Source: Betaproteobacteria bacterium
GTDB lineage: Bacteria; Pseudomonadota; Gammaproteobacteria; Burkholderiales; SG8-41
Assembly: GCA_028292435.1 (NCBI GenBank)
Contig: JAQGMI010000140.1
Coordinates: forward strand, 1 to 41,360
Reading direction: 5' to 3'
DNA length: 41,360 bases
The notes under the pieces were generated by a model. It saw only the letters and a list, made by a program, of their open reading frames with translations. It had not been told where the DNA came from and did no database searches. A program made the position numbers and the translations under genes. The stretch's first letter is position 1. Each line of letters opens with the position of its first letter. Of this stretch, positions 7,427-14,815 are shown piece by piece.

Positions 7427-7643
7427 TCAGGTGTTCGCGCTTTTTCCGATCAGGTCGGCGCACGAACGTTTAACGAGCGACCATGCAGAGCTGTCGTCGC
7501 CTTGAACGCTCAAGGACGGATGAACGAGACTGACCTTATCCCACCAGCGGCGCAAATCTCTCTGCGACCACTCGCTGCGTTGGTGCAGTGGAATTTCTCG
7601 GAGCCGCTCTCGCGCCGCTTGACGGAATTGGTTTTCGTTCATT
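7427..7643 (-). CDS. Orphan 71-residue Trp-rich protein, family member B
   Basis: Homologue of the protein at 2851-3066. It reads MNENQFRQAARERLREIP, then WSQRDLRRWWDK, and ends AWSLVKRSCADLIGKSANT. The start was set at 7643 by this alignment; the open frame continues 46 codons upstream, but that part has no counterpart in copy A. A ribosome site is not obvious. The protein is basic, helical-looking and without a signal peptide. Unlike copy A, it is not next to an HTH gene: it converges on the deacetylase-glycosyltransferase gene with a nine-base gap. Function unknown. Conservation of the paired tryptophans and the C-terminal VK..CA.LIG suggests a small folded domain, possibly one that binds a partner protein or nucleic acid. 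Confidence 0.62.
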
Positions 7644-7811
7644 CGTATAAGCGTATGGAAAACGCTCGTGGAAAAGTGTGCTACGTATGCCATTGGCAAA
7701 GTATATCGAACAGTGAAAAAATGCACGGTTATGCGGAAAAGCGATGATTCGTGTCTGAAAATGCGGTATTTGGCCGCCCGCACGTTCGTTATTGGGCGGC
7801 CTCAAGGACTG

Positions 7812-7976
7812 ATGGATCAGGAGTCAATCGTCCTCGAAGGGGAGGCATTTTTCGGCGACCGCCTTCTGCTGGCAGGCGACTATCGCATGGTGCGGGCTGG
7901 CCATGCCACGGCTCCGGTTCGTTCGGACGCCGGCGCGCTTCTCTTCACACGCTACGCATTGCCGCTTCCGCAGTAG
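7812..7976 (+). pseudogene. Remnant of a ChrR-like cupin domain protein
   Basis: A 54-codon frame reads MDQESIVLEGEAFFGDRLLL, then AGDYRMVRAGHATAPVRSDA and GALLFTRYALPLPQ. VLEGEAFFGD...AGDY...AGHATAPVRSDAGALLF matches the second half of a ChrR-type cupin barrel, where GD..L.AGDY and the histidine before the last strands are typical. The first half, with the HxH metal motif, is absent in every frame upstream. The start shown is simply the first ATG of the recognisable part; the frame extends upstream without homology. Either a truncated relic or a very short half-barrel protein. Confidence 0.5.
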
Positions 7977-8008
7977 CCGGGTTCGGCGCCCCGGTAAAAA
8001 GCGCGCAG

Positions 8009-8638
8009 CTAAACCAATCCGTGCTTGATCGCGTAATACATCAGCTTGCCGTTGGTGCCGAGGTTCATCGTCTCGAGAATCCGCGAGCGGTAAATACTGA
8101 CTGTTTTTACGCTGAGCAGCAGTTCGTCGGCGATCGACGTCAACGCCTGGCCGATCGCGAGCTTGCAGAAGATCTGAAATTCCAGTTCCGACAATTGGGT
8201 GTGCGGCGGCAACTGCGAGTCGCCCTTAAGTTGTCCCGCCAGATGCTCGCCCAGCGTGGGGCTGACGTAACGGCGGCCTGAAACGACCGTGCGAATCGCG
8301 ATGACGAGTTGCTCGGGCGAGCACACCTTGCAAAGGTAACCGCTGGCGCCGGCGCGCATCAGGTTGATGGCGTAGCACTCTTCAGGATGCATTGTATAAA
8401 TCAGCACCGGTAACGCCGGTTTTTGCCGCTTGATCTGCTTGAGGATGTCGAGGCCGTGCGTCGAGGGCATCGAAATATCGAGGAGCACGATGCCCCACTC
8501 TCGTTTGCGCACCATCTCGAGCGCGTCGTTGCCGGAGCTTGCCTCGCCGGCGACCGTAAAGTCGTCGTAATGCGCGAGGAGGGACCTGATCCCCGCTCTG
8601 ACTATCTGATGGTCATCTACTACGAGAATGCTGGTCAT
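8009..8638 (-). CDS. NarL/FixJ-type response regulator
   Basis: A 209-residue two-component response regulator. The N-terminal receiver has the acidic pair Asp8-Asp9, phospho-acceptor Asp54 (VLLDISMPS), Thr82 and Lys104 (YLCK). A linker leads to a LuxR-type helix-turn-helix from about residue 148 (LSELEFQIFCKLAIGQALTS, IADELLLSVKTVSIYRSRIL). The usual TxRE start of the LuxR domain is SELE here, a mild divergence. It probably switches transcription after phosphorylation by one of the histidine kinases encoded 1-5 kb away. A 14-base motif about 160 bases upstream is nearly repeated upstream of the hybrid kinase gene, hinting at co-regulation. The gene is transcribed alone, with no cognate kinase directly adjacent. 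Confidence 0.92.
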   Translation of the reverse strand: MTSILVVDDHQIVRAGIRSLLAHYDDFTVAGEASSGNDALEMVRKREWGIVLLDISMPSTHGLDILKQIKRQKPALPVLIYTMHPEECYAINLMRAGASGYLCKVCSPEQLVIAIRTVVSGRRYVSPTLGEHLAGQLKGDSQLPPHTQLSELEFQIFCKLAIGQALTSIADELLLSVKTVSIYRSRILETMNLGTNGKLMYYAIKHGLV

Positions 8639-8799
8639 GACTCTGCTGCCTGACTGCGTCGACTCGCCTGCCTCCTCCCTGTGGCAGCCAGTCAGTTGCC
8701 GTTAATTCAGATAAGTGATGTTGCCCCTAAGTCGTTCAACAACACGCTACATGCTGCAGTCCAGCTACATCCTTTGCCATCAGACATAGCCGATTCAAA

Positions 8800-8813
8800 T
8801 GTAGGAATGTACT
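8800..8813 (+). promoter_or_regulatory. Shared motif upstream of the response regulator gene
   Basis: TGTAGGAATGTACT here matches TGTAGGACTGTACT at 9442-9455 in 13 of 14 positions. Nearby there are also two copies of GCTACAT (8746-8752 and 8764-8770) spaced by 18 bases. This is a candidate binding site for a regulator common to the two signalling genes. Confidence 0.4.
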
Positions 8814-8852
8814 GCCAGACTAGTAATTGGTCCGCGCTAACGCGCCGGCCAC

Positions 8853-8886
8853 AAAAAAGCCACCTGCCTGCGAGGTGGCTTTTTGT
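8853..8886 (-). terminator. Rho-independent terminator, bidirectional
   Basis: A perfect AGCCACCT / AGGTGGCT stem with a seven-base loop is flanked by an A-run on the left and a T-run on the right, so it can end transcripts in either direction. It lies 17 bases past the stop of the minus-strand gene at 8903-9310, its likely user. Confidence 0.85.
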
Positions 8887-8902
8887 TTAAGCGCCGATTT
8901 TT

Positions 8903-9310
8903 TCACGGATGCAGCTCGTTGCCCGGCGCGCCAGATGTTTTTGCGTGGACTGCATGGGGCGGCGCCGCTCGTTGTTTTTCGGTCAACGAGCGCATCGCCT
9001 GTGCGAGCGACTCGCGATGGGCATTTTCGAGGACTTTCAAGCGCGCAATTCCGGCGCCCAGCACGTGCAATGCTTCCTTGAGAACGACGCAGGACCGGTC
9101 ATTCAACTGGCGCGATGCCTGGTCCACGTCGATGATCAGGCCGTCGAACCGCTCTCTGACGTCACGCGCGCCGGCGAGCGGCAGGCGCGTGATGCGTTCA
9201 GGCAGCAAGCCCAGCGCATCGCCGTACTTGACCGACTCTATGTATGCAGTCATCCAGAAATAAACTTCATGGTCGGTATCTGCATCGCGAATCATGTCGA
9301 TGATAAGCAC
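8903..9310 (-). CDS. Uncharacterised 135-residue helical protein
   Basis: Family not identified. The start is taken as GTG at 9308-9310, because AAGGAG lies five bases upstream; the open frame begins 19 codons earlier, but that part has no such site. The product begins MLIIDMIRDADTDHEVYFWM then TAYIESVKYGD, followed by LLPERITRLPLAGARDVRER, and is mostly amphipathic helix with a low-complexity Ala/Pro-rich tail. No signal peptide or membrane segment is visible. The D.EVYF...AYIE...LPE....LP..G pattern recalls conserved hypothetical proteins of Burkholderiales. It sits between a response regulator and a hybrid kinase and has its own terminator, so it may be part of that signalling locus; this is positional inference only. 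Confidence 0.7.
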   Translation of the reverse strand: MLIIDMIRDADTDHEVYFWMTAYIESVKYGDALGLLPERITRLPLAGARDVRERFDGLIIDVDQASRQLNDRSCVVLKEALHVLGAGIARLKVLENAHRESLAQAMRSLTEKQRAAPPHAVHAKTSGAPGNELHP

Positions 9311-9441
9311 GGCGGCTCCTTGACGAGAGGTAAAAGGAAAAGCGGCGTTGGCTACAACGGACGGCACGGCGTCCTTCGCGGGCTCATTGATTATGCGTCA
9401 GATAGGGCGCGGGACATTCGTCGGACAGTTTCCATATCTTT

Positions 9442-9455
9442 TGTAGGACTGTACT
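9442..9455 (+). promoter_or_regulatory. Shared motif upstream of the hybrid kinase gene
   Basis: TGTAGGACTGTACT lies about 90 bases before the hybrid kinase start and is the near-copy of 8800-8813. The overlapping 13-mer TCTTTTGTAGGAC (9437-9449) also occurs exactly at 2428-2440, in the operator region of HTH copy 2. Confidence 0.4.
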
Positions 9456-9546
9456 CACAAAACTGCGAACAATCCTTCTCAGTCATTGGACTTGCTGGCA
9501 GAATCCTTTCGCTCCAGCCGACTTTTTTTCCGCGAAAGACGAATTC

Positions 9547-11757
9547 ATGAGGTTGCGGTCGCGCGTTTTTCAATTGACGCTTGGAATGGTGGTCCCGTCG
9601 ATTGTGCTCGCGGCAGTCCTCGGATTCATTCTCGTCGAGCATGAGCGGGAGGTTTACCGTGAGGGCGCCATCGACCGCAATCGCGCGTTCATGATCGCAG
9701 TCGACAGCGAAATCCGCGGTCACATGCTGAGTCTTAATGCACTTGCCGCGTCGAAGAATCTTGCCAGCGGCGACCTGCGCGCTTTTCACGACGAAGCCAT
9801 ACGCATTCACAAGTCGCAGCCCGACTGGCAACGCATCCATTTGATGACCCCGTCGGGCCAACAAGTTCTCAACTCGAGCCGGCCGTTCGGCACCAAACTG
9901 CCCATTTCGAAAGAAATGGTGACGGTCGGGCGCGTAGTCAGCACCGGATTGCCGGCAGTGGGCGGGATATTCCAAAGCCAGCTTAATGGTGAGCTTAGCG
10001 TCCCTGTGCGGGTGCCTATCCATCAAAACGGGGAGCTGCGCTATATCCTGACGGCTGTAATCAAGCCGGAATCGTTCGGGCGCCTGATCGAAGCGCAGAA
10101 TCTTCCGGCCTCGTGGGTGAACGGCATTGTCGACGAGAACGGCCGTTTCGTGGCGCGCCTGCCGTACCGGCCGCCGGGTGAATTGGGATCGGCAGCGTTC
10201 AGGGCGGCGACCGCGCACTCGACCGAAGGTTGGTATCGCGGCCTGACTGTGGACGGCAAGGACAGCTACACGGCCTATAAAACTTCCGAGTTCACTCACT
10301 GGAGCGCGGGCTTTGCCATCCCCGCCGCGGAAGTCAACGCTGCTGCGTGGCGTGCCGCAGGGCTCGTTGCGATTGGTACATTGCTATTGGTCCTGTGCGC
10401 GATTCCATTTGCGAATTGGGTATCGCGCCGAATCGCCAGCCCGATTGCAGAGCTCGAGGAGGCGGCACGCGCGATGGGTGCGGGAACCATGCCGTCAGGC
10501 ACCACCGCGCATTCAGAGATACGGGAGGTGCGCGAAGTCGGCCAGGCAATCATCGACGCTGCCATTGCAATCAGGGACCGCCAGCAACTGCTCGAACGCG
10601 AACGCCTTGCGCTCAAGGCAGCGGACCGCGCCAAGGATGAGTTTCTCGCGATGCTCGGGCATGAACTGCGTAATCCGCTGAGCGCCGTCAGTAACGCGGC
10701 ATCGGCGCTCGATCGGCCCGTGTTGCCGCTCGAGAACCGGCTCGAAGCACAGGCGGTGATCGTCCGCCAGACCGCGCAACTGACGCGGCTGGTTAATGAC
10801 TTGCTCGACGTCGGCCGCGTCGTGGCGGGCAAGATCGAACTCGAACGCGCACCGGTTGAATTAACCAATGTGGCCGCCGCGGCGGTGGCGGCGGTACGCG
10901 CGACGAACAGCGGGGCTGCACCTCAGATCTCGGCTGATTACACCGAAAGTGTCGTGGTCCAGGGCGACCCGGCGCGCCTCGAACAGATCATCACCAATCT
11001 TCTTTCTAATGCGGTGACGCACACACCGACCACGGGCTCTATCGATGTTTGCATCGTCAAGGAAGCGGATTTCGCCGTGCTGCGCGTAACCGATACGGGT
11101 GCCGGATTCTCCGACGAAGACCGCGAAGCGATGTTCGGGCTCTTCTATCAAGCCGAGAGCGCACTTCACCGGAAGGGCGGGCTCGGCATCGGCTTGACGC
11201 TGGTCAAGCGGTTGGTGGCCATGCACGGCGGCAGTGTCTCCGCATTCAGCGCCGGTCATGGCAAAGGCTCGACGTTTACCGTGCGCTTGCCGTTATCAAA
11301 TGCTACGGACACGGCGGCCGCGCGGGAAGAACCGGCAACGGCTGCTCAGTCATTGAAAGTTCTGGTCATTGATGACAATGAAGACGTGCGAACGTCGATG
11401 CGGCTATTGCTCGAGTCGGCAGGTCATGATGTCTACGTTGCCGACAGCGGCGCATCCGGGCTGGCGGCGGCCGGCCGGATGTCGCCTCACGTCAGTTTGA
11501 TCGACATTGGCATGCCCGGCATGGACGGCTACGAGGTGGCGCGCCAGATGCGGCGGACGAGCATAAATGGCGGCGACAGGTACTTGATTGCGATGACGGG
11601 CTATGGTTTGCCCGACGATGTGAGGCTGGCGAGGGAAGCGGGTTTCGACGAGCACCTGACCAAGCCCGCCGACTGGGACGTGCTCAATGCATTGTTGGCG
11701 AAGGCTGCCGGGCGCAACTCGGCGGAGGTCGAGCGGCGCAGCGGCAACGCGTTTTAA
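9547..11757 (+). CDS. Membrane hybrid sensor histidine kinase
   Basis: A 736-residue hybrid kinase. TM1 is about residues 8-27, followed by a periplasmic sensor of about 240 residues with CACHE-like sequence (EGAIDRNRAFMIAVDSEIRG, YRGLTVDGKDSYTAYKTSEF). TM2 is about 276-296, then a HAMP-like linker (RRIASPIAELEEAARAMGAG). The HisKA motif DEFLAMLGHELRNPLSAV carries His372. The HATPase has N-box NLLSNAVTH, G1 DTGAGF and G2 GGLGIGLTLVKRL. The C-terminal receiver starts LKVLVIDDNED, with Asp653 in LIDIGMPGMDGYEV and KPAD as the lysine motif. It senses an external small molecule, possibly an organic acid or amino acid. Its stop overlaps the stop of the convergent kinase gene by four bases. Confidence 0.93.
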   Translation: MRLRSRVFQLTLGMVVPSIVLAAVLGFILVEHEREVYREGAIDRNRAFMIAVDSEIRGHMLSLNALAASKNLASGDLRAFHDEAIRIHKSQPDWQRIHLMTPSGQQVLNSSRPFGTKLPISKEMVTVGRVVSTGLPAVGGIFQSQLNGELSVPVRVPIHQNGELRYILTAVIKPESFGRLIEAQNLPASWVNGIVDENGRFVARLPYRPPGELGSAAFRAATAHSTEGWYRGLTVDGKDSYTAYKTSEFTHWSAGFAIPAAEVNAAAWRAAGLVAIGTLLLVLCAIPFANWVSRRIASPIAELEEAARAMGAGTMPSGTTAHSEIREVREVGQAIIDAAIAIRDRQQLLERERLALKAADRAKDEFLAMLGHELRNPLSAVSNAASALDRPVLPLENRLEAQAVIVRQTAQLTRLVNDLLDVGRVVAGKIELERAPVELTNVAAAAVAAVRATNSGAAPQISADYTESVVVQGDPARLEQIITNLLSNAVTHTPTTGSIDVCIVKEADFAVLRVTDTGAGFSDEDREAMFGLFYQAESALHRKGGLGIGLTLVKRLVAMHGGSVSAFSAGHGKGSTFTVRLPLSNATDTAAAREEPATAAQSLKVLVIDDNEDVRTSMRLLLESAGHDVYVADSGASGLAAAGRMSPHVSLIDIGMPGMDGYEVARQMRRTSINGGDRYLIAMTGYGLPDDVRLAREAGFDEHLTKPADWDVLNALLAKAAGRNSAEVERRSGNAF

Positions 11758-13064
11758 CGGCCGTCGTATCGCAGCGGGAACATCACGCGGAACGTAGTGC
11801 CTTTGCCGGGCGCGGTCTGCAGTTCGATCGACGCTTCGAGCAGTTCGCACAGGCGCTTGACGATTGCGAGGCCGACGCCCTCGCCGGAAGGCCCGTTGTT
11901 CGGCTCTGCATGCGATTGCGAATGCAGGGTAGCGGCCGCTGGTGTGTCCGGAATATGTCCGACGAGCTGCTGATCGACGGTCTCATGATCCAGATCGGTC
12001 GCACCTTTCAGCGCGTCGGCAATCGGCGTTACCGTGCCGTGCCTCAAGCCCGGGCCGGTGTCCTGCACGCACAAGGTCCAGCGATCGGTTCCCAGCGTCT
12101 GGTCGAGTTCCCACACGACTTTGACGCCGCCGGCTTCGGTGTAGCGCAATGCGTTGCCGAGCAGGTTTTGCGCGATACGATGAATTTTTATCTCGTCGCC
12201 TTCCACGAACAGCTCCGGCGGCCCTTCAACCGTGAGAAAGAGCCGGCGTTCGTTAGCCATCGGCCGCATGCCGTTGCAAAGGTCCTTCAGCAGGCGGGTC
12301 ACATCAAGGCGCGTGATCAAGCGGCGTTCATGGCCTGCTTCCAGTCGCGACAGTTCCATCAAGTCATTGAGAAATGCGCTCATCCAGTCGACGCTGTTAT
12401 GCAGCATACGGAGCGATTGAGCGCGATCTTCTTCCGGCAACCCGCCGCGCGCGAGTAAATCCGCTGCGCTTTTAACGACGCCGAGTCGTCCACGCAAGTC
12501 GTGCGCTGCTTCGCGCCAGCTATCGGCGCGCGCGCGTTCACCGTCATTCAGGCGGCCAATCGCTGCTTCGACGTATTGCGCACGGCCGGCGGCTTCAGTG
12601 CGGCGCATGGAGCTGTATTGTTCTGAACTCTCGCACACGCCATCCGCAAAGAAACGCGAGATGATGTGAACCGCGCCCGCCTGCGCGGCGCGCGAAGGCT
12701 GCGTCCCGGTTTCGAATCCGAGCTCGAGTTCTTCGATCAGGCATAAGTGCAGATGCCGCCACTCGCGCATCACTTCGACGAGGTTGTAACCTTGCTGCCA
12801 GCGAATGATGCCGTGTTCGGCCGCGCTGCGTTTTTCCTCTTCGACAGCTTCGCTTTTTGCGGACGCATTGGCGGCGCCGAACTCGCGTTCGAGTTCATCG
12901 AGCAGGGTTGGAATGTGATCGTAAAATTGTCCCAGCGACAGATGGGATGCATGCTCCAAGGCCGCGTCTTCCTGCACGCGTCTGCGCCAATTCACGAGAA
13001 TTGAATTGCGCCGCGCCGCCAGGCGTTCGGCGATGGCAGTCATTTCAACAATGAGGTTGTCCAT
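11754..13064 (-). CDS. Soluble histidine kinase with RsbRD-like N-terminal region
   Basis: A 436-residue kinase without transmembrane segments. Residues about 1-150 are all-helical (VNWRRRVQED, ILQ-type repeats, EHGIIRWQQGYNLVEVMREW) and resemble the RsbT co-antagonist RsbRD N-terminal domain found in cytosolic sensor kinases. The phospho-acceptor is His188 in REAAHDLRGRLGVVKSAADL. The ATPase region has the N-box NLLGNALRYTEAGG, G1 VQDTGPGL and G2 GEGVGLAIVKRL. Between G1 and G2 lies an unusual insert of about 55 residues rich in Asp, His and Thr. There is no receiver domain, so it needs an external response regulator, plausibly the NarL-type protein at 8009-8638 or the receiver of the hybrid kinase next door. 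It faces the hybrid kinase tail to tail. Confidence 0.88.
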   Translation of the reverse strand: MDNLIVEMTAIAERLAARRNSILVNWRRRVQEDAALEHASHLSLGQFYDHIPTLLDELEREFGAANASAKSEAVEEEKRSAAEHGIIRWQQGYNLVEVMREWRHLHLCLIEELELGFETGTQPSRAAQAGAVHIISRFFADGVCESSEQYSSMRRTEAAGRAQYVEAAIGRLNDGERARADSWREAAHDLRGRLGVVKSAADLLARGGLPEEDRAQSLRMLHNSVDWMSAFLNDLMELSRLEAGHERRLITRLDVTRLLKDLCNGMRPMANERRLFLTVEGPPELFVEGDEIKIHRIAQNLLGNALRYTEAGGVKVVWELDQTLGTDRWTLCVQDTGPGLRHGTVTPIADALKGATDLDHETVDQQLVGHIPDTPAAATLHSQSHAEPNNGPSGEGVGLAIVKRLCELLEASIELQTAPGKGTTFRVMFPLRYDGR

Positions 13065-13177
13065 ACGCAGTTCAGTGACCGGAGTGCGCCGATTTTAGAT
13101 AGTTTGATACGACGCTGCCATCGCACCCGGGTGTAAGCATTACGCCTACATGGCAATTCGCGCGACTCGACGATGAT

Positions 13178-13208
13178 AAAAAAAGCCAGGCCGGCGCCTG
13201 ACTTTTTT
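13178..13208 (-). terminator. Rho-independent terminator
   Basis: GCCAGGC and GCCTGAC form a seven-base stem with one wobble (G-U in the minus-strand transcript) around CGGC, flanked by A7 and T6 runs. It lies just past the stop of the minus-strand proline-rich gene. Confidence 0.75.
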
Positions 13209-13211
13209 ACA

Positions 13212-13628
13212 TCAACAGTTGCAGCCGCCGACCGGGGCGCGCGTGTTCGGCGTCGTGATTGCGCACGGGCAAGTGCCGGGGCCGGCGCCAACGGCGCCTT
13301 GCGAAGTGAGTCCGCCCGGCGGTGCCGACTGAAACTGACCCGGCACGGTCGTGGGTGTGCCTGCCGACGTCGGATTCGGCACCTGCGGTGTCTGTGCCGG
13401 CAGGTTACGGTTTTGATTTGCAATCGGCGGCGCCTGCGGTATCACATCCTGGCTTGGCGTTGGAACGCTCGGCGTCGGCACGCTCGCCGGCGGGTTCACG
13501 GTGCCGGTCGACGGACTTTGCATGCTTGGCGTCGGAATGGTCGGCCCCGAAGTCTGTGCCATCGAGGAGTAGCTCATGCCGAGTGCCATTGAGAAGGAAA
13601 CGGCTCGCGCCAACATTCGGTTATTCAT
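13212..13628 (-). CDS. Exported proline-rich low-complexity protein with Cys-rich end
   Basis: A 138-residue secreted protein of unknown function. The ATG follows GGAGG by five bases. A signal peptide of about 25 residues ends SYSSMAQ. The mature part is almost entirely Pro, Thr, Ser, Gln and Gly, with degenerate repeats (SVPTPSVPTPSQ, GTPTTVPGQ), and looks disordered. The last 25 residues hold four cysteines in CPCAITTPN and GGCNC, which could form disulfides or bind metal after export. It has its own terminator and divides the signalling island from the next Bug gene. Such proteins can be cell-envelope linkers or secreted structural proteins. I do not recognise a named family. Confidence 0.78.
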   Translation of the reverse strand: MNNRMLARAVSFSMALGMSYSSMAQTSGPTIPTPSMQSPSTGTVNPPASVPTPSVPTPSQDVIPQAPPIANQNRNLPAQTPQVPNPTSAGTPTTVPGQFQSAPPGGLTSQGAVGAGPGTCPCAITTPNTRAPVGGCNC

Positions 13629-13829
13629 ATGACCTCCGTTGGAGATGCGCTTCGTGCGCAGAGGCTCATATCGTGCTCTCGAGTCCCGCGCCGCAAAATC
13701 GGCGACAGGCTCTTCAAGTTATCGGCGCTGGCTGTCGGACGTGCAGCCACGTTGCAAAATCTTCTGGCGCGCCGCGACGCCCCGCGTGGAAAAAGTTACA
13801 CTGCGCGCTTCCGGTTTCTTTTTGCAAAG

Positions 13830-14798
13830 ATGCGATCAATATCCGCCAGTTTATTAAGCGTTGCCGCGCTCGTAACATTTGCCGGCACGGCATGCGCGCA
13901 GACTTTTCCCGTCAAACCGATCCGCATACTCGTCGGCGCGGGGTCGGGCGGCGGTGTCGATACCATTTCGCGCCTGGTCGCCCAGCGGCTCGATGAACAA
14001 TGGCGCCAGCAGATCGTCGTGGAAAACCGCCCCGGCGCGGGTGGGGCGGTCGCGAGCGAATTCGTCGCCAAGTCGGCGCCCGACGGTTACACGCTGCTCA
14101 CGATCAGCATCTCTTATGCGGTGATTCCCGCGTCGCACAAAAATTTAAGTTACGACCCGATTCGCGATTTCACGCCCGTCGCGGTACTGGTTAACGGACC
14201 GAACATACTCGTTGTGCATCCGTCATTGCCCGTCAGGTCGGTGAAAGAGCTCATTGCGCTGGCCAGGGCGAAACCGGGTGAGCTCACTTACGCGTCATCA
14301 GGCAATGGCGGCGCCGCGAACCTTGCGCTTGAAGCCTTCAAGCTGGCGACCGGCATCGACATCGTGCACGTGCCGTATAAAGGGACGGCGCCCGGCGTCG
14401 TCGATCTGATCGCCGGACGCATCTCGATGACGTCAGCCGCCATCGTTTCGGCGCTTGAATATGCAAAGCAGGGCAAGCTCCGCGCGCTCGCGACGGTGGG
14501 CGCCAAACGTGCAATGGCCGCGCCGGATCTGCCGACGGTGGCCGAAGCCGGTGTTCCGGGTTATGCGGTCGACGTGTGGTACGCGATGTTCGCGCCCGTT
14601 GCGGTGCCCAAACCCGTGCTTGAAAAATTAAACGCCGAAATCAGCAAAATCCTTTACGCCCCGGAAATGAAAACGCGGCTGGCGGCGATCGGGCTCGAGC
14701 CCGCCGCGGAGCCGCTCGACAAAACCAATGCATATGTCAAATCAGAGGTCGCCAAATGGACGAAAGTCGTGACCGCCGCGAAGATCACGGCGGAGTAG
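13830..14798 (+). CDS. Bug/TctC-family periplasmic solute receptor 2
   Basis: A 322-residue Bug receptor. ATG 13830 gives a normal signal peptide (MRSISASLLSVAALVTFAGT then ACAQ); the longer upstream frame lacks a leader. The mature protein opens TFPVKPIRILVGAGSGGGVD, an Ala-Gly variant of the usual VPF.PGG loop that lines the ligand pocket, and continues with IVVENRPGAGGAV, APDGYTLL and HVPYKGTAPGVVDLIAG. The ribosome site is weak (CAAAG). Seventeen bases after its stop begins an amidase gene on the same strand, so the pair is probably one transcript: this receptor may collect the amide, or the acid, related to that enzyme. No permease gene is adjacent. Confidence 0.92.
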   Translation: MRSISASLLSVAALVTFAGTACAQTFPVKPIRILVGAGSGGGVDTISRLVAQRLDEQWRQQIVVENRPGAGGAVASEFVAKSAPDGYTLLTISISYAVIPASHKNLSYDPIRDFTPVAVLVNGPNILVVHPSLPVRSVKELIALARAKPGELTYASSGNGGAANLALEAFKLATGIDIVHVPYKGTAPGVVDLIAGRISMTSAAIVSALEYAKQGKLRALATVGAKRAMAAPDLPTVAEAGVPGYAVDVWYAMFAPVAVPKPVLEKLNAEISKILYAPEMKTRLAAIGLEPAAEPLDKTNAYVKSEVAKWTKVVTAAKITAE

Positions 14799-14815
14799 CA
14801 GATGAGCGCATCGGC

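Noticed and set aside
8650..8695. CTGACTG...CAGTCAG inverted repeat upstream of the response regulator
   Set aside because: Arms are only seven bases with a 32-base spacer in a CT-rich leader; this is likely by chance.
9391..10299. Minus-strand frame of 302 codons within the hybrid kinase sensor region
   Set aside because: The opposite strand encodes a continuous kinase with all expected domains; the antisense product has no recognisable fold.
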